Source of the DNA: an archaeon
Lineage (GTDB): Archaea > Thermoproteota > Nitrososphaeria > Nitrososphaerales > Nitrosopumilaceae
Assembly (NCBI GenBank): GCA_024276695.1
Contig: JAJRWR010000007.1
Span: forward strand, 1 to 55,978
Length of the DNA stretch: 55,978 bases
Reading direction: 5' to 3'
This document shows positions 45,186-53,331 of the stretch, in pieces (within the stretch, counting starts at the first letter, position 1; the number at the start of each line of letters is the position of its first letter). The notes under the pieces are model-generated. The model was not told where the DNA came from. It saw nothing but the letters and a program-made list of their open reading frames with translations, and ran no database searches. The translations under genes were made by a program, and so were the position numbers.

Positions 45186-46016
45186 ATGGAAAAAATAGCT
45201 CTTGTAACTGGCAGTTCATCAGGAATTGGTTTAGAGACAGCATTATCATTAGCAAGAGACGGCTATCACACATTTGCCAGTATGAGAAATACGGAAAAAG
45301 CAGTAGAATTACAATATACGGCAAAAAAAGAAAATCTTCCAATTGAAGTGATTGAGTTAGATGTTGATAAAGAAGAATCAATTGTTTCTACTATTAAAAA
45401 AGTTGTTGGAGATGGTGGAAGATTAGATGTACTAGTTAACAATGCAGGATATGGTCAATTTGGATGCATCGAAGATGTATCAATTGATGATTTTAGAAAA
45501 CAGTTTGAGACAAATTTTTTCAGCGTGGTGAGGATCATTCAAGAGGTTGCACCAATTATGAGAAAACAAAATTCAGGTGACATCATCAATATCAGTTCCG
45601 TTGCAGGACGAATGGGATTACCAGGGTCTCCAGCTTACATCAGTTCGAAATTTGCATTAGAAGGATTAGGTGAGTGTTTAAGATATGAGCTTGGTCAGTT
45701 TGGAATCAAAACTACATTGATTGAACCTGGGGTTATCAAAACAAATTTTTTCAATTCAATGAAAGTTGCAGAATCAAAGGCAGATCCAAAATACAAAGAA
45801 TTAACAGATCACATTTTTGCAGGATTTAAAATGATGGCAGAAATGGGAACTCCACCTTCGCAGGTTGCAGATGTTGTAATGAAAGCAATCCATGATGATG
45901 AAATGTTACCACGATATGTGGTTGGTACTGACGCAGCCATGTTTATGGAGGCAAAAAAGATGAAAACAGACCTAGAATTTGAGAAATATATGAGTAAAGA
46001 GCTATTTCAGAGATGA
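45186..46016 (+). CDS. Short-chain dehydrogenase/reductase
   Basis: The protein is 276 aa of classical SDR type. The NAD(P)-binding TGSSSGIGLETAL is near the N-terminus, then NNAGYGQFG, the catalytic Ser in INISSVAGR, and the YxxxK pair in PAYISSKFALEG. The substrate is unknown. Its C-terminal region (EFEKYMSKELFQR) is unremarkable. It starts 42 bp after the helicase stop in the same direction. Confidence 0.9.
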   Translation: MEKIALVTGSSSGIGLETALSLARDGYHTFASMRNTEKAVELQYTAKKENLPIEVIELDVDKEESIVSTIKKVVGDGGRLDVLVNNAGYGQFGCIEDVSIDDFRKQFETNFFSVVRIIQEVAPIMRKQNSGDIINISSVAGRMGLPGSPAYISSKFALEGLGECLRYELGQFGIKTTLIEPGVIKTNFFNSMKVAESKADPKYKELTDHIFAGFKMMAEMGTPPSQVADVVMKAIHDDEMLPRYVVGTDAAMFMEAKKMKTDLEFEKYMSKELFQR

Positions 46017-46094
46017 CATCGTACTTGTACGCTAAATTGATATACAGATAAAGTAGAGTTTTCATCAAAGTCCACAATTTTAAAGTGAAATGAT

Positions 46095-47765
46095 ATGAAA
46101 TGGAAAACGCTACAACACAACGGAATCTTGTTTCCTCCTGCATATGAGGCTCAAGGAATTAAGATAAAGATCAGAGGAGAAGAAATTAGTCTCAATCTAA
46201 ACCAAGAAGAAATGGTGTATCAATGGGCAAAAAAGAAAGATACACCGTATGCTCAAGATAAAGTTTTTCAGAAAAATTTTACAACAGATTTTGCTAAAAC
46301 TTTGGGTTCTAAATTTAAAAAAATATCATATGAAGATATTGATTTTTCAAACGCTTACAAAATAGTTGACAAGGAAAAAGACCTCAAGGAGATGATGACT
46401 AAAGAAGAAAAGAAATCCCTTGCTGCAAAAAGAAAAGAATTACGAGAAAAACTGAAATCTAAATTTGGAATTGCCATCATGTCTGGAAAAGATGGAAAAC
46501 CTATGGAGGTTGAAGTTGGGAATTACATGGCAGAACCTCCGGGAATATTCATCGGGAGAGGAGAGCATCCACTTAGAGGAAAATGGAAACCTCCAGTTAC
46601 TGCAAAAGATGTTACATTAAATCTTGGAAAAGAGGCCAAAATACCAGAAGGAGAATGGGGCAAAATTATTCATGACAAGGATTCAATGTGGTTAGCAAGT
46701 TGGATGGATTTTTTGACACAAAAAAGAAAATATGTTTGGCTTGCAGATAGTGCAGGATTAAAACAGGATAGAGACAAAGAGAAATATGAAAAAGCAGTAA
46801 AGCTTGCAAAAGAAATTGACAAAATTAAAGACAGGATTGTCAAAGATATGAAAAATGAAAAGAAACGAAAGATTGCTACTGCATGTTATTTGATTTATAG
46901 GACTGCAATGAGGGTGGGAGACGAAAAGGATCCAGAGGAAGCAGACACAGTAGGTGCTACAACCCTAAGAAAAGAACATGTCAAAATAACTCCAAATGCA
47001 ATTGAATTTGATTTTCTAGGTAAAGACAGTGTCAGATGGCAAGAAACAGTGAAGGCCGAAGGCCATGACAAACAATTTCATGAAAATCTCAAAAAATTAA
47101 TAGAAAAGAAAAAACCAAAAGATGACATATTTGATGGAATTACATCTAGACATGTTAATGCATATTATTCAGAGATCGTAAAAGGATTAACTGCTAAGGT
47201 ATTCAGAACATATCTTGCAACAACTGTAGTGAAAAATTACCTTGCTAAACATGATAATATGAAAGGAAAAACAGCAACTGAAAAATCATACCATGCAAAA
47301 TTGGCAAATCTTGAAGCTGCCATGATGTGTAACCATAAGAGAACGATTCCTAAGACATTTGAGCAATCATTACAGAAGAAGAGAGATATTCAGAAAAAAG
47401 TGCAAAAAGAACAGGCATGGAAGAAAACCCAAGAAACTTTGAAAAAGGTAGAGACAAGTGAACCAAAGACAGATACTCAAAAGAAAAATAAAGTAAAAAG
47501 AATCAAAACGTTAAATGAACAAATTAAAAAGCAAAAATTAAAACACAAAGAAAGACTAGAGAAATTAGACTTGCAAATTGATTTGTCAGAAAAAACCAAA
47601 GATTACAACATCGGTACATCATTGAGGAATTACATTGATCCTCGTGTTTTCAAAGCATGGACTGATGAGGTAGGGGCAGAATGGGAAAAGTTATACACAT
47701 CTGCATTACAAAAGAAATTCCTTTGGGTTAAAAATGAAAATGTAGCCTGGAAGGATTTAAAGTAA
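46095..47765 (+). CDS. DNA topoisomerase IB (eukaryote-like)
   Basis: The protein is 556 aa. N-terminal core: GILFPPAYEAQGIKI, then PPGIFIGRGEHPLRG. Catalytic residues of the tyrosine-recombinase-like fold: YRTAMRVGDEKD with the Arg, the KDSVRWQ lysine region and late MCNHKRTIPKTFE His/Arg region. The nucleophile is Y513 in LRNYIDPRV. A charged coiled coil (about 430-500, KKRDIQKKVQKEQAWKK) joins core to C-terminus. Type IB topoisomerase is a hallmark of thaumarchaea among archaea and relaxes both supercoil signs. Confidence 0.95.
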   Translation: MKWKTLQHNGILFPPAYEAQGIKIKIRGEEISLNLNQEEMVYQWAKKKDTPYAQDKVFQKNFTTDFAKTLGSKFKKISYEDIDFSNAYKIVDKEKDLKEMMTKEEKKSLAAKRKELREKLKSKFGIAIMSGKDGKPMEVEVGNYMAEPPGIFIGRGEHPLRGKWKPPVTAKDVTLNLGKEAKIPEGEWGKIIHDKDSMWLASWMDFLTQKRKYVWLADSAGLKQDRDKEKYEKAVKLAKEIDKIKDRIVKDMKNEKKRKIATACYLIYRTAMRVGDEKDPEEADTVGATTLRKEHVKITPNAIEFDFLGKDSVRWQETVKAEGHDKQFHENLKKLIEKKKPKDDIFDGITSRHVNAYYSEIVKGLTAKVFRTYLATTVVKNYLAKHDNMKGKTATEKSYHAKLANLEAAMMCNHKRTIPKTFEQSLQKKRDIQKKVQKEQAWKKTQETLKKVETSEPKTDTQKKNKVKRIKTLNEQIKKQKLKHKERLEKLDLQIDLSEKTKDYNIGTSLRNYIDPRVFKAWTDEVGAEWEKLYTSALQKKFLWVKNENVAWKDLK

Positions 47766-47808
47766 AATTAGAATCATTTAATTTCCCAAATTTTCAACAA
47801 TATATCAT

Positions 47809-47923
47809 GCCGGGGTAGCTCAGCCTGGTTAGAGTGCCAGTTAATTTGGTAAACTCTAACGGTTCTCCAACTAAGGCAATACTCATAATCTGGAGGTCGC
47901 GAGTTCGAAACTCGCCCCCGGCA
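47809..47923 (+). tRNA. tRNA-Met(CAT), elongator type, interrupted by an intron
   Basis: Acceptor GCCGGGG (47809-47815) pairs with CCCCGGC (47916-47922), discriminator A at 47923, no encoded CCA. The D-arm is GCTC/GAGT and the T-arm GCGAG-TTCGAAA-CTCGC. Removing 47841-47880 leaves CCAG joined to ACTCATAATCTGG, a perfect five-pair anticodon stem (CCAGA/TCTGG) with loop CTCATAA, so the anticodon is CAT. ACTCATAATC followed by AGGTCGC matches archaeal elongator tRNA-Met. The two exons add to 75 nt. A TTTAAT box lies about 32 bp upstream. Confidence 0.9.
47841..47880 (+). other. tRNA intron, 40 nt, at position 30/31
   Basis: The insertion separates tRNA positions 30 and 31 instead of the canonical 37/38, as deduced from the anticodon stem pairing. 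Internal complementary words (TTGG near the 5' side, CCAA near the 3' side; GCC before it and GGC within its 3' end) could form a bulge-helix-bulge target for the splicing endonuclease. The exact BHB was not drawn out, so the boundaries could shift by a base or two. Confidence 0.7.
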
Positions 47924-47970
47924 CACACAAATCACAATAATAATGCGTAGTAATCTTCTGAAACCCTTAC

Positions 47971-48005
47971 ACAAGGCCATTACCCTTGTTCGTTGATACT
48001 TTTTT
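47971..48005 (+). terminator. Hairpin plus T tract downstream of the tRNA
   Basis: ACAAGG (47971-47976) pairs with CCTTGT (47984-47989) around a 7-nt loop, followed about 10 bases later by TTTTTT. It lies about 48 bp after the tRNA and would terminate its transcript. Confidence 0.45.
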
Positions 48006-48133
48006 GCCGCATCTACGTTTTCATTCAGTTGATTACTACTATATTTTGTATAATTAAATGAAATAAAAATAATAGCATATAGATAACTAATAGATGTTTA
48101 ATTTTGATACAGAAATAGAATATTTTTACATTT

Positions 48134-48484
48134 TTAATTAATTATTTGAAGTACTTTTTTAATTATAAGATCATGATCTACATCTACCTCCATACTTATA
48201 ACAAGAATAACCCGTGTTTCTAAAAGAAATGTAATTCTTTTTATTTTCTCATATTCAGTGATAGAATATTTTCCAGTGCCTAAAAAAGGATAAAGGGATT
48301 CACGTGATTTCCAGCGTGAAATAGTACTGTGGATGGATTTTGTTATTTCTTCAGTTGGCAGATATGATTTGACATCATCAAGTATGCCACCTGCCAATAA
48401 TTCCCCACTAAAATGATACACAAAAACTCCTCTAATGGCAGGTTCTAAACCTGAAACTAAGGAACAAAGTTTTGAATAATTCAT
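48134..48484 (-). CDS. Small alpha/beta protein, possibly Roadblock/LC7-like fold
   Basis: The protein is 116 aa. The pattern NYSKLCSLVSGLEPAIRGVFVYHFSGELLAGGI, then a helix TEEITKSIHSTISRWKSR, then YSITEYEKIKRITFLLETRVILVISME, has the strand-helix order of profilin/roadblock-like modules, which in archaea act with small GTPases or as dimer platforms. This is a fold impression only, with no diagnostic residues. The gene stands alone between the tRNA and the second TFB gene. Confidence 0.4.
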   Translation of the reverse strand: MNYSKLCSLVSGLEPAIRGVFVYHFSGELLAGGILDDVKSYLPTEEITKSIHSTISRWKSRESLYPFLGTGKYSITEYEKIKRITFLLETRVILVISMEVDVDHDLIIKKVLQIIN

Positions 48485-48810
48485 GATTTTTTGTTCACTG
48501 TTAAATCTCTAATGAATTCCAAATGATTGTATAAATCAAAATTATTTGTATGTCTCATTAGTTCTTAAAATACAATCATAAAAATAACTTTAATCCACAA
48601 ATTTCTTAACAATTGTAAAGATTATTGAAAAAATTAAACAAATATTCATTATTGTTATGTCATAGCTTTTATTTTATTGTAATGTAATTACTTTAGACAG
48701 TAATCAAGACAATACTCTACAAATAAAACATCGGGACAATATGAGTGTCGATGGGTATTGATCAGTAGATTAATGCTTGATTTTGTGGGATTGCTGTCTG
48801 TACATCATCT
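48485..48810. other. AT-rich 326-bp gap upstream of the second TFB gene
   Basis: I see no open frame with coding character, no repeat array and no RNA-like structure here. It must contain the divergent promoters for the 116-residue gene and the TFB gene. Confidence 0.4.
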
Positions 48811-49730
48811 ATGATTAGGGCACCTATAGTTCAAAAGTATGGTTTTAGAAAAAAAAATACTTCATGTATGGATAGTAATACAATTACCGATATTAATACA
48901 GGAGAAATGATTTGTCAAAAGTGTGGCATTGTTTTACAAGATACAGACTCATACGACAGAAGAGACGACATAGCTACAAAAAGTATCAAAGTTGATCAGG
49001 TTGGCAATAGATCATCGCTCAGGTTTCATGACATGGGTCTTGCAACAGTTATTAACAAATTCAATCATGACTCTAAAGGAAAACCCATTGCTTACAAAAT
49101 AAGACAAGATATGCACAGAATGAGATTGTGGGATTCAAGGAGTAAGGCAAAAAACTCTTCAGATCGAAATCTAAGAACTGCTTTATCTGAGATGGATAAA
49201 TTAAAAGAAAAATTATCTTTGTCAGATGCCATTATGGAAAGATCGGCATATCTCTACAGAAAAGCTTCCAAGGCACAATTAATCAGAGGTAGAAAAATTA
49301 ATGGAATACTTGGGGCATGTGTGTATGTAGCATGTAGGGAGATGGATGTACCACGTACAATCATAGATATTTCAAAAAGTCTGCAAGAAAGTAGAGGTTC
49401 GATTGCAAAAAACTATAGAATGTTATTTAACAATCTTAAGATATCTGTATCTGTACAAGATCCAATAAAATGTATTGTAAAAATTGCAAATAATTTAGAA
49501 ATTCCTGAAAATACAACACGAGAAGCTATACATATTTTAGATGCTCTAAAAGAGCGAAGATTAACTGCAGGGAAAAACCTGATGCAGTTGCAGCTACTAT
49601 AATCTATATGGCATGTATCAAAACAGGAATAAATTTATCTCAACAAAAGATTTCAAAAGTATCTGGAATAACAGGAGTAACTATTCGCAATCGCTACAAT
49701 GACTATTTGAAATATGTTAAATTAATTTAA
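48811..49730 (+). pseudogene. TFB transcription initiation factor, broken by a one-base frameshift
   Basis: This is a TFIIB-type factor: a zinc ribbon CQKCGIVLQD (its first pair reads C-x-x-S, so one Cys is replaced by Ser), the B-linker region (FHDMGLATVINKFN), then two cyclin repeats (GACVYVACREMDVPRTIIDIS for the first). The frame stops at 49602 after LTAGKNLMQL. Adding one base in the A5CC run at 49573-49579 restores LTAGKNPDAVAATIIYMAC and 49 further codons to TAA 49728-49730, ending RYNDYLKYVKLI, a normal TFB end. A base-call error is likely. Full length would be about 306 aa. Confidence 0.82.
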
Positions 49731-49831
49731 TTTTTTACACCCTCATGTATTCCATAAATACATTCAGCACAGATTTTATTTTGATCAAAAACAGAATCAG
49801 TGTAAAGATTGCAATAGGGTTCACAGACCAA
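49727..49831 (-). CDS. Putative 34-residue zinc-finger microprotein
   Basis: TTG at 49831 opens 34 codons: two spaced Cys (C3, C7) and a CAEC pair (C21/C24), with YTDSVFDQNKICAEC in between. It overlaps the end of the TFB gene by 4 bp, tail to tail. The four Cys would form one zinc site. No family is recognised and the TTG start is uncertain. Confidence 0.35.
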   Translation of the reverse strand: MVCEPYCNLYTDSVFDQNKICAECIYGIHEGVKN

Positions 49832-49877
49832 TAGTTATTTTATGAAAACTTGATTAATTATGGATTTTACTTTATAA

Positions 49878-50405
49878 TCATCGGCTAAATCCCTGATTAT
49901 TTATTATATTAATTGTTACTGTGGACTTTATTCCAGGTATTTTTCTAATTTTTTTACTAATAATCTCAGAAATATCATTGTATGTAGGAGCTGTAATTTT
50001 ACAAATTATTTCATAGCTTCCAATCAACATATCAACCTCTACAACTTCTGGAATATCATTTAGACTTTATATCACTACATCTTCTTTTGATTTTAAACAA
50101 TGAATTGTAATAAAGGCTTGAGCCATATAGGTGTCCAATACAGATTGTTCAAGTTCATTTATTTTTAAAATTACAGATTTATCTACCAATAATGTCAAAG
50201 TAGCTCGAATGTTTGAAATTTTCCGTATTCCATTTAATATGTCATGATTAATTTTTTGAACATCAGATGTTTCAACTTTTGTAAGGATATCATATGTTCC
50301 AAATGCACCAAAAGCATTTGTTATGCTAGGAATATTTTTTAGGTTAGAAATTATAGAATTCTCCTTTCCAGATTTACTAACAATTAAAACATAGGCTTTT
50401 GTCAT
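49878..50405 (-). pseudogene. Tandem RAM (AsnC ligand-binding) protein interrupted by in-frame TAA
   Basis: The first RAM domain reads MTKAYVLIVSKSGKENSII... and the second starts at AQAFITIHC. An in-frame TAA at 50067-50069 ends the protein at 112 aa, but the same frame continues with SLNDIPEVVEVDMLIGSYEI to TGA at 49878-49880. This completes a second RAM domain like that of the paralog at 50794-51321. The paralog has Lys at the TAA position, so one A-to-T change (AAA/AAG-like to TAA/TAG class) would explain it. Either a nonsense pseudogene or a substitution error. Stand-alone RAM domains bind small ligands but not DNA. Confidence 0.75.
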
Positions 50406-50413
50406 TAATTCTC

Positions 50414-50653
50414 CTAATTTTGACCTTCAATTCCCATCAATGTAAGAGTAGAACGTACATGTTTGAGTTTTCTCACATTCCAAGTAATTGTTTCTCTAAG
50501 ATCATCACTGTTTTCATTTTCTATCTTTGCAATTATATCATATGCACCAAATGTTCCATGAACTTCTTTTACAGAATCCATATGCTTTAGCGAGTCGATA
50601 ATAGCATCTTCTGAACCCAAATCACAATTAACCAAAACATATGCAGTTCCCAT
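50414..50653 (-). CDS. Single RAM-domain protein (no HTH)
   Basis: The protein is 79 aa, one AsnC-type ligand-binding domain: AYVLVNCDLGSEDAIIDSLK, VKEVHGTFGAYDIIAKIE, VRKLKHVRSTLTLMG. The DNA-binding HTH of Lrp proteins is missing. Such proteins can cap or modulate full-length Lrp regulators by forming mixed oligomers, or act as amino-acid sensors. The gene lies directly upstream (8 bp) of the interrupted tandem-RAM gene. Confidence 0.82.
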   Translation of the reverse strand: MGTAYVLVNCDLGSEDAIIDSLKHMDSVKEVHGTFGAYDIIAKIENENSDDLRETITWNVRKLKHVRSTLTLMGIEGQN

Positions 50654-50793
50654 ATTCTAAATATTCGTAAAAATATATTTAAATAAAACTCATTAAATTC
50701 CTTAAAATTATAATGTTTTATATCTAGAAATCAAACAATTGTATATAATTTTATTCAAACATAAAATATAGACTATCTAAAACAGAATGATAT

Positions 50794-51321
50794 TCAAGAT
50801 TCTTGTTCATTGAGTATGTTCAAAGTCATGCTAGTTTTAATGTGAGGTAAAGATCTAATAGCTTTGGTTAGAACACGATTCAATGTTTTTTCATCTGGTG
50901 CTTCAACCTTACAAATAACATCATAAAATCCAAAAACTACGTCTGCTTCTTTTACTTCGGGTATGTGGCTGAGATTTTTTAATGTCGGATATTCTTCACC
51001 GTTATCACAATGAATTACAACATATGCTTTAGCTGAATTCTGTCCAAGCATCATTCCAATTAATTTTTCTGAGGTTTGAAATAATTCTCCAGATTCTGAA
51101 CGGGTTAGAGTAACTGCAGAATGTATTTTGGGCATGTTGCGAATGTCCACGGTTGCAATTTCTTTGACTTTTTCTTCACTGTCAGCTTCAATTTGGGCAA
51201 CAATATCGTATAGACCAAGTGTACCATAAGCTTCTTTTATCCCTTCAATTTTTTTCAGCGATGAAATAATTTGTTTTTCTGAACCCAAATCACAATTCAT
51301 CATGACATATGCTTTAGGCAT
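50794..51321 (-). CDS. Tandem double RAM-domain protein
   Basis: The protein is 175 aa from ATG 51321 (MPKAYVMMNCDLG); a start 12 nt upstream is also open. Two RAM domains lie in one chain (about 1-78 and 92-170), the second with AYVVIHCDNGEEYPTLKNLSHIP and VFGFYDVICKVEAP. It is likely a pseudo-dimer able to bind different effectors. It is the intact version of the gene broken at 49878-50405. No HTH is present, so it is not a classical regulator by itself. Confidence 0.82.
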   Translation of the reverse strand: MPKAYVMMNCDLGSEKQIISSLKKIEGIKEAYGTLGLYDIVAQIEADSEEKVKEIATVDIRNMPKIHSAVTLTRSESGELFQTSEKLIGMMLGQNSAKAYVVIHCDNGEEYPTLKNLSHIPEVKEADVVFGFYDVICKVEAPDEKTLNRVLTKAIRSLPHIKTSMTLNILNEQES

Positions 51322-51461
51322 TATTTGGCACATCCTACAATTGATAAAATTCGATGTTGAAACATCATTATAATAACACGTAATTAGAATAAAAGACTTC
51401 AGAATAAATTCTCACTTTATTATATACTCGATAATCTCTTGGGATTCTACTTAAATTTAGA

Positions 51462-51572
51462 TTAGTCAATAACCTCAGAATGTCCCTTTCCACGTAGTGA
51501 AAACAAGATTATTACAAGTGTGATTGCTACGCCTATTGCAGCACCATATGCAGCCATTCCAGCTTCTGCCAT
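51462..51572 (-). CDS. 36-residue single-membrane-helix protein
   Basis: ATG at 51572 opens 36 codons to TAA at 51462. The product has a Gly/Ala-rich start (AEAGMAAYGAAIG), one hydrophobic helix (VAITLVIILFSL) and a basic-acidic tail RGKGHSEVID. It resembles small single-pass membrane proteins of unknown role, and an accessory subunit is possible. It is divergent to another tiny membrane protein at 51708. Confidence 0.5.
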   Translation of the reverse strand: MAEAGMAAYGAAIGVAITLVIILFSLRGKGHSEVID

Positions 51573-51707
51573 AATTCATTGGATACAAAACTAACAATAA
51601 AGATCATGGTATCAAAATGAAAAATTTGTTTAATTTTTTATGATTATTTTTACAATCATTAAGAAACTCAAAATGTGATTTAAATTTCATTGATGGAAAT
51701 ATGATTT

Positions 51708-51803
51708 ATGAGCCTGTTAATTGCAACTCATGGTATACGAAATACTTTGATCTTCATAGGAATTTTAGCGGCTATGGCAGGAGTAGTGCTGTTTCTAAAA
51801 TAA
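51708..51803 (+). CDS. 31-residue single-membrane-helix protein
   Basis: ATG at 51708 opens 31 codons: a short polar start (SLLIATHGIRN) then one hydrophobic helix (TLIFIGILAAMAGVVLFLK). It ends 9 nt before the single RAM-domain gene and is probably co-transcribed with it. No family is recognised. Confidence 0.45.
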   Translation: MSLLIATHGIRNTLIFIGILAAMAGVVLFLK

Positions 51804-51812
51804 TGAATAATT

Positions 51813-52058
51813 ATGAAAAATGCATATGTGTTAATTAATTGTAATTTAGGAAAAGAAGAAGACATTCTAGCCACATTACGTAGTATAAAATCGGTAAAAG
51901 AAGCACATGAAATATTTGGTGCACATAACAATATTGTAGAGATGTCATCTGAAAATCCAGATACGCTTAGAGAAGACATTACATGGAAAATTCATAGATT
52001 GTTTGATGTCAGTTCCATTCTAACATTAATGGAAACGGGACAAAATCAGGAGGAATGA
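51813..52058 (+). CDS. Single RAM-domain protein, rightward copy
   Basis: The protein is 81 aa, paralog of the protein at 50414-50653 (AYVLINCNLGKEEDILATLRS, VKEAHEIFGAHNNIVEM, WKIHRLFDVSSILTLME). The usual GxYD-like strand reads GAHNN here, so ligand residues may differ. The HTH is missing. It lies between a 31-residue membrane protein and a 44-residue Cys-rich protein in a rightward run. Confidence 0.75.
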   Translation: MKNAYVLINCNLGKEEDILATLRSIKSVKEAHEIFGAHNNIVEMSSENPDTLREDITWKIHRLFDVSSILTLMETGQNQEE

Positions 52059-52088
52059 GGTCTGTCTCAAGGAATTTACAAGCAAGAA

Positions 52089-52223
52089 TTGAATGACTAT
52101 ATTAATTGTCAAACATGTCACAATCCATTACCACACTGTCATTGCAAGTGTCCATATTGTGATGAACGAGATAACTGTGAATGTGCATTGTTTGATGCAG
52201 CAACTGGGGTTAATTTTTTTTAA
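52089..52223 (+). CDS. Eight-cysteine microprotein, copy 1
   Basis: TTG at 52089 is the only usable start; the frame begins right after the RAM gene's TGA. It has 44 codons ending in TAA. Cysteines are at 7, 10, 17, 19, 21, 24, 30 and 32, giving spacing CX2CX6CXCXCX2CX5CXC. His at 11, 16 and 18 may add ligands. The same spacing recurs exactly in the next gene, so this is a real family. It could bind two zinc ions or an Fe-S or Cu cluster. No known family comes to mind. Confidence 0.6.
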   Translation: MNDYINCQTCHNPLPHCHCKCPYCDERDNCECALFDAATGVNFF

Positions 52224-52302
52224 AAAAATGATTAAATTCTAAATAAATTTAAAGGAAAAAAAATACATCTTTAATTTTCATTACACCATATATTGTATTA
52301 AG

Positions 52303-52449
52303 ATGAATGAAGATTATGCAGAATATACAAAATGTATTAGTTGTAACGCATCCTTGTTATTATGTGACTGCAATTGTCCAAAATGTGGTAAAAGAGAATA
52401 TTGTAAATGTAGTCTTATACCAATAACATGGAGTGAATTAGAATACTAA
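52303..52449 (+). CDS. Eight-cysteine microprotein, copy 2
   Basis: ATG at 52303 opens 48 codons. Cysteines at 11, 14, 21, 23, 25, 28, 34 and 36 repeat the spacing of copy 1 without change, while intervening residues differ (CISCNASLLLC versus CQTCHNPLPHC). The C-terminus SLIPITWSELEY differs from copy 1. Tandem duplication with diverged sequence but fixed Cys spacing indicates selection on metal or cluster binding. The next gene starts 21 bp downstream. Confidence 0.68.
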   Translation: MNEDYAEYTKCISCNASLLLCDCNCPKCGKREYCKCSLIPITWSELEY

Positions 52450-52470
52450 ACTTTAGAGGCATATAGTGAA

Positions 52471-52767
52471 TTGATAATTTTTTGGTTTCAGATAGGGTTT
52501 GGATTATTCTTGATTTTAATTTTAGTTGCATTAGGAATTAAATTTTCAAAAGAACAAAGCATGGTAGATGATGAAAAGATACTAAGAATAGTTGAAGAAG
52601 AATTAGAACAAGATGGATTAGATCATTATGAATTAAAATCAATCATATCCATAAACAAACCAAATGTGACTTCAGTAATCATCAATGCAGGATATCAAGA
52701 AATCGCATTGGAGATTGATAATAATTCAGAAAAAATAATCAATAAAGAACGAATTGTTAGGCAATAG
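52471..52767 (+). CDS. 98-residue membrane-anchored protein
   Basis: TTG start; an N-terminal membrane helix (about 3-24, IFWFQIGFGLFLILILVALGI) is followed by a charged soluble part (residues 33-98: VDDEKILRIVEEELEQDGLDHYELKS...) with an alternating strand/helix pattern. No family is recognised. It lies in the same rightward run as the Cys-rich microproteins and could be a partner anchored to the membrane. Confidence 0.5.
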   Translation: MIIFWFQIGFGLFLILILVALGIKFSKEQSMVDDEKILRIVEEELEQDGLDHYELKSIISINKPNVTSVIINAGYQEIALEIDNNSEKIINKERIVRQ

Positions 52768-52784
52768 TATTTAAATTAGATTTT

Positions 52785-53226
52785 TTAGATCAATCTGTTA
52801 TCTTCTTTAATGGTGTTTAAAACAATATGAGTTACAGTATTCTCAACATTGGGGATTGTAGATAATTTCTTTACAAAAACACAGAGATTTTCGATCTTTA
52901 AATTTTGCAATAACTATGGTATCGGCATCTCCTGTTATATCATAAACTGCTATCACATTGTCTTGTTTTGCAATCTCATTTTCAATTTCTAACATTTTTC
53001 CTTGTTTGGTTTTAATTTCAATTATTCCTGTAATGTCATATCCAAGTGATTCATGATCAAGTCGAACCGAATATCCTAAAATTATTTTATTTGCTTCAAG
53101 TTTTTTTAATCTAGAAATCATGGTTACAGTAGATATGCCAAATCTTTGAGACAATTGTCGTGCAGACTGTTTTGCATCAACTAACAGATGTTTTAAAATC
53201 GCCACATCTTTATCGTCAATCTTCAT
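52785..53226 (-). pseudogene. Lrp/AsnC regulator, broken by a one-base frameshift
   Basis: An HTH domain (DKDVAILKHLLVDAKQSARQLSQRFGIS, residues 4-31) and RAM domain (GYDITGIIEIKTKQG, VIAVYDITGDADTIVIAKF) are intact up to about residue 115. The frame then ends at 52843. Removing one base from the A5 run at 52875-52879 (T5 on the coding strand) restores FVKKLSTIPNVENTVTHIV and a normal tail to TAA at 52785. It is the only full Lrp in a group of RAM-only genes and could be their DNA-binding partner. A base-call insertion is likely. Confidence 0.8.
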
Positions 53227-53331
53227 ACAATAAATTAATCAAACATATATTTAAGATAATAGTGTAATTATGTACATATTTAATGTAAAATCAAGAAATA
53301 CCTTATAATCATCTAATCATAATTATCATTA

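Noticed and set aside
45181-45381. Leftward 66-codon frame at the SDR start
   Set aside because: Overlaps the SDR nucleotide-binding motif in antisense and has no independent support.
47774-47980. 68-codon frame opposite the tRNA
   Set aside because: It reads the complement of the tRNA stem sequences; the tRNA explains the region fully.
50067-50069. Stop-codon recoding in the double-RAM gene
   Set aside because: The codon is TAA, not the TAG of pyrrolysine or TGA of selenocysteine, and no recoding structure was seen.
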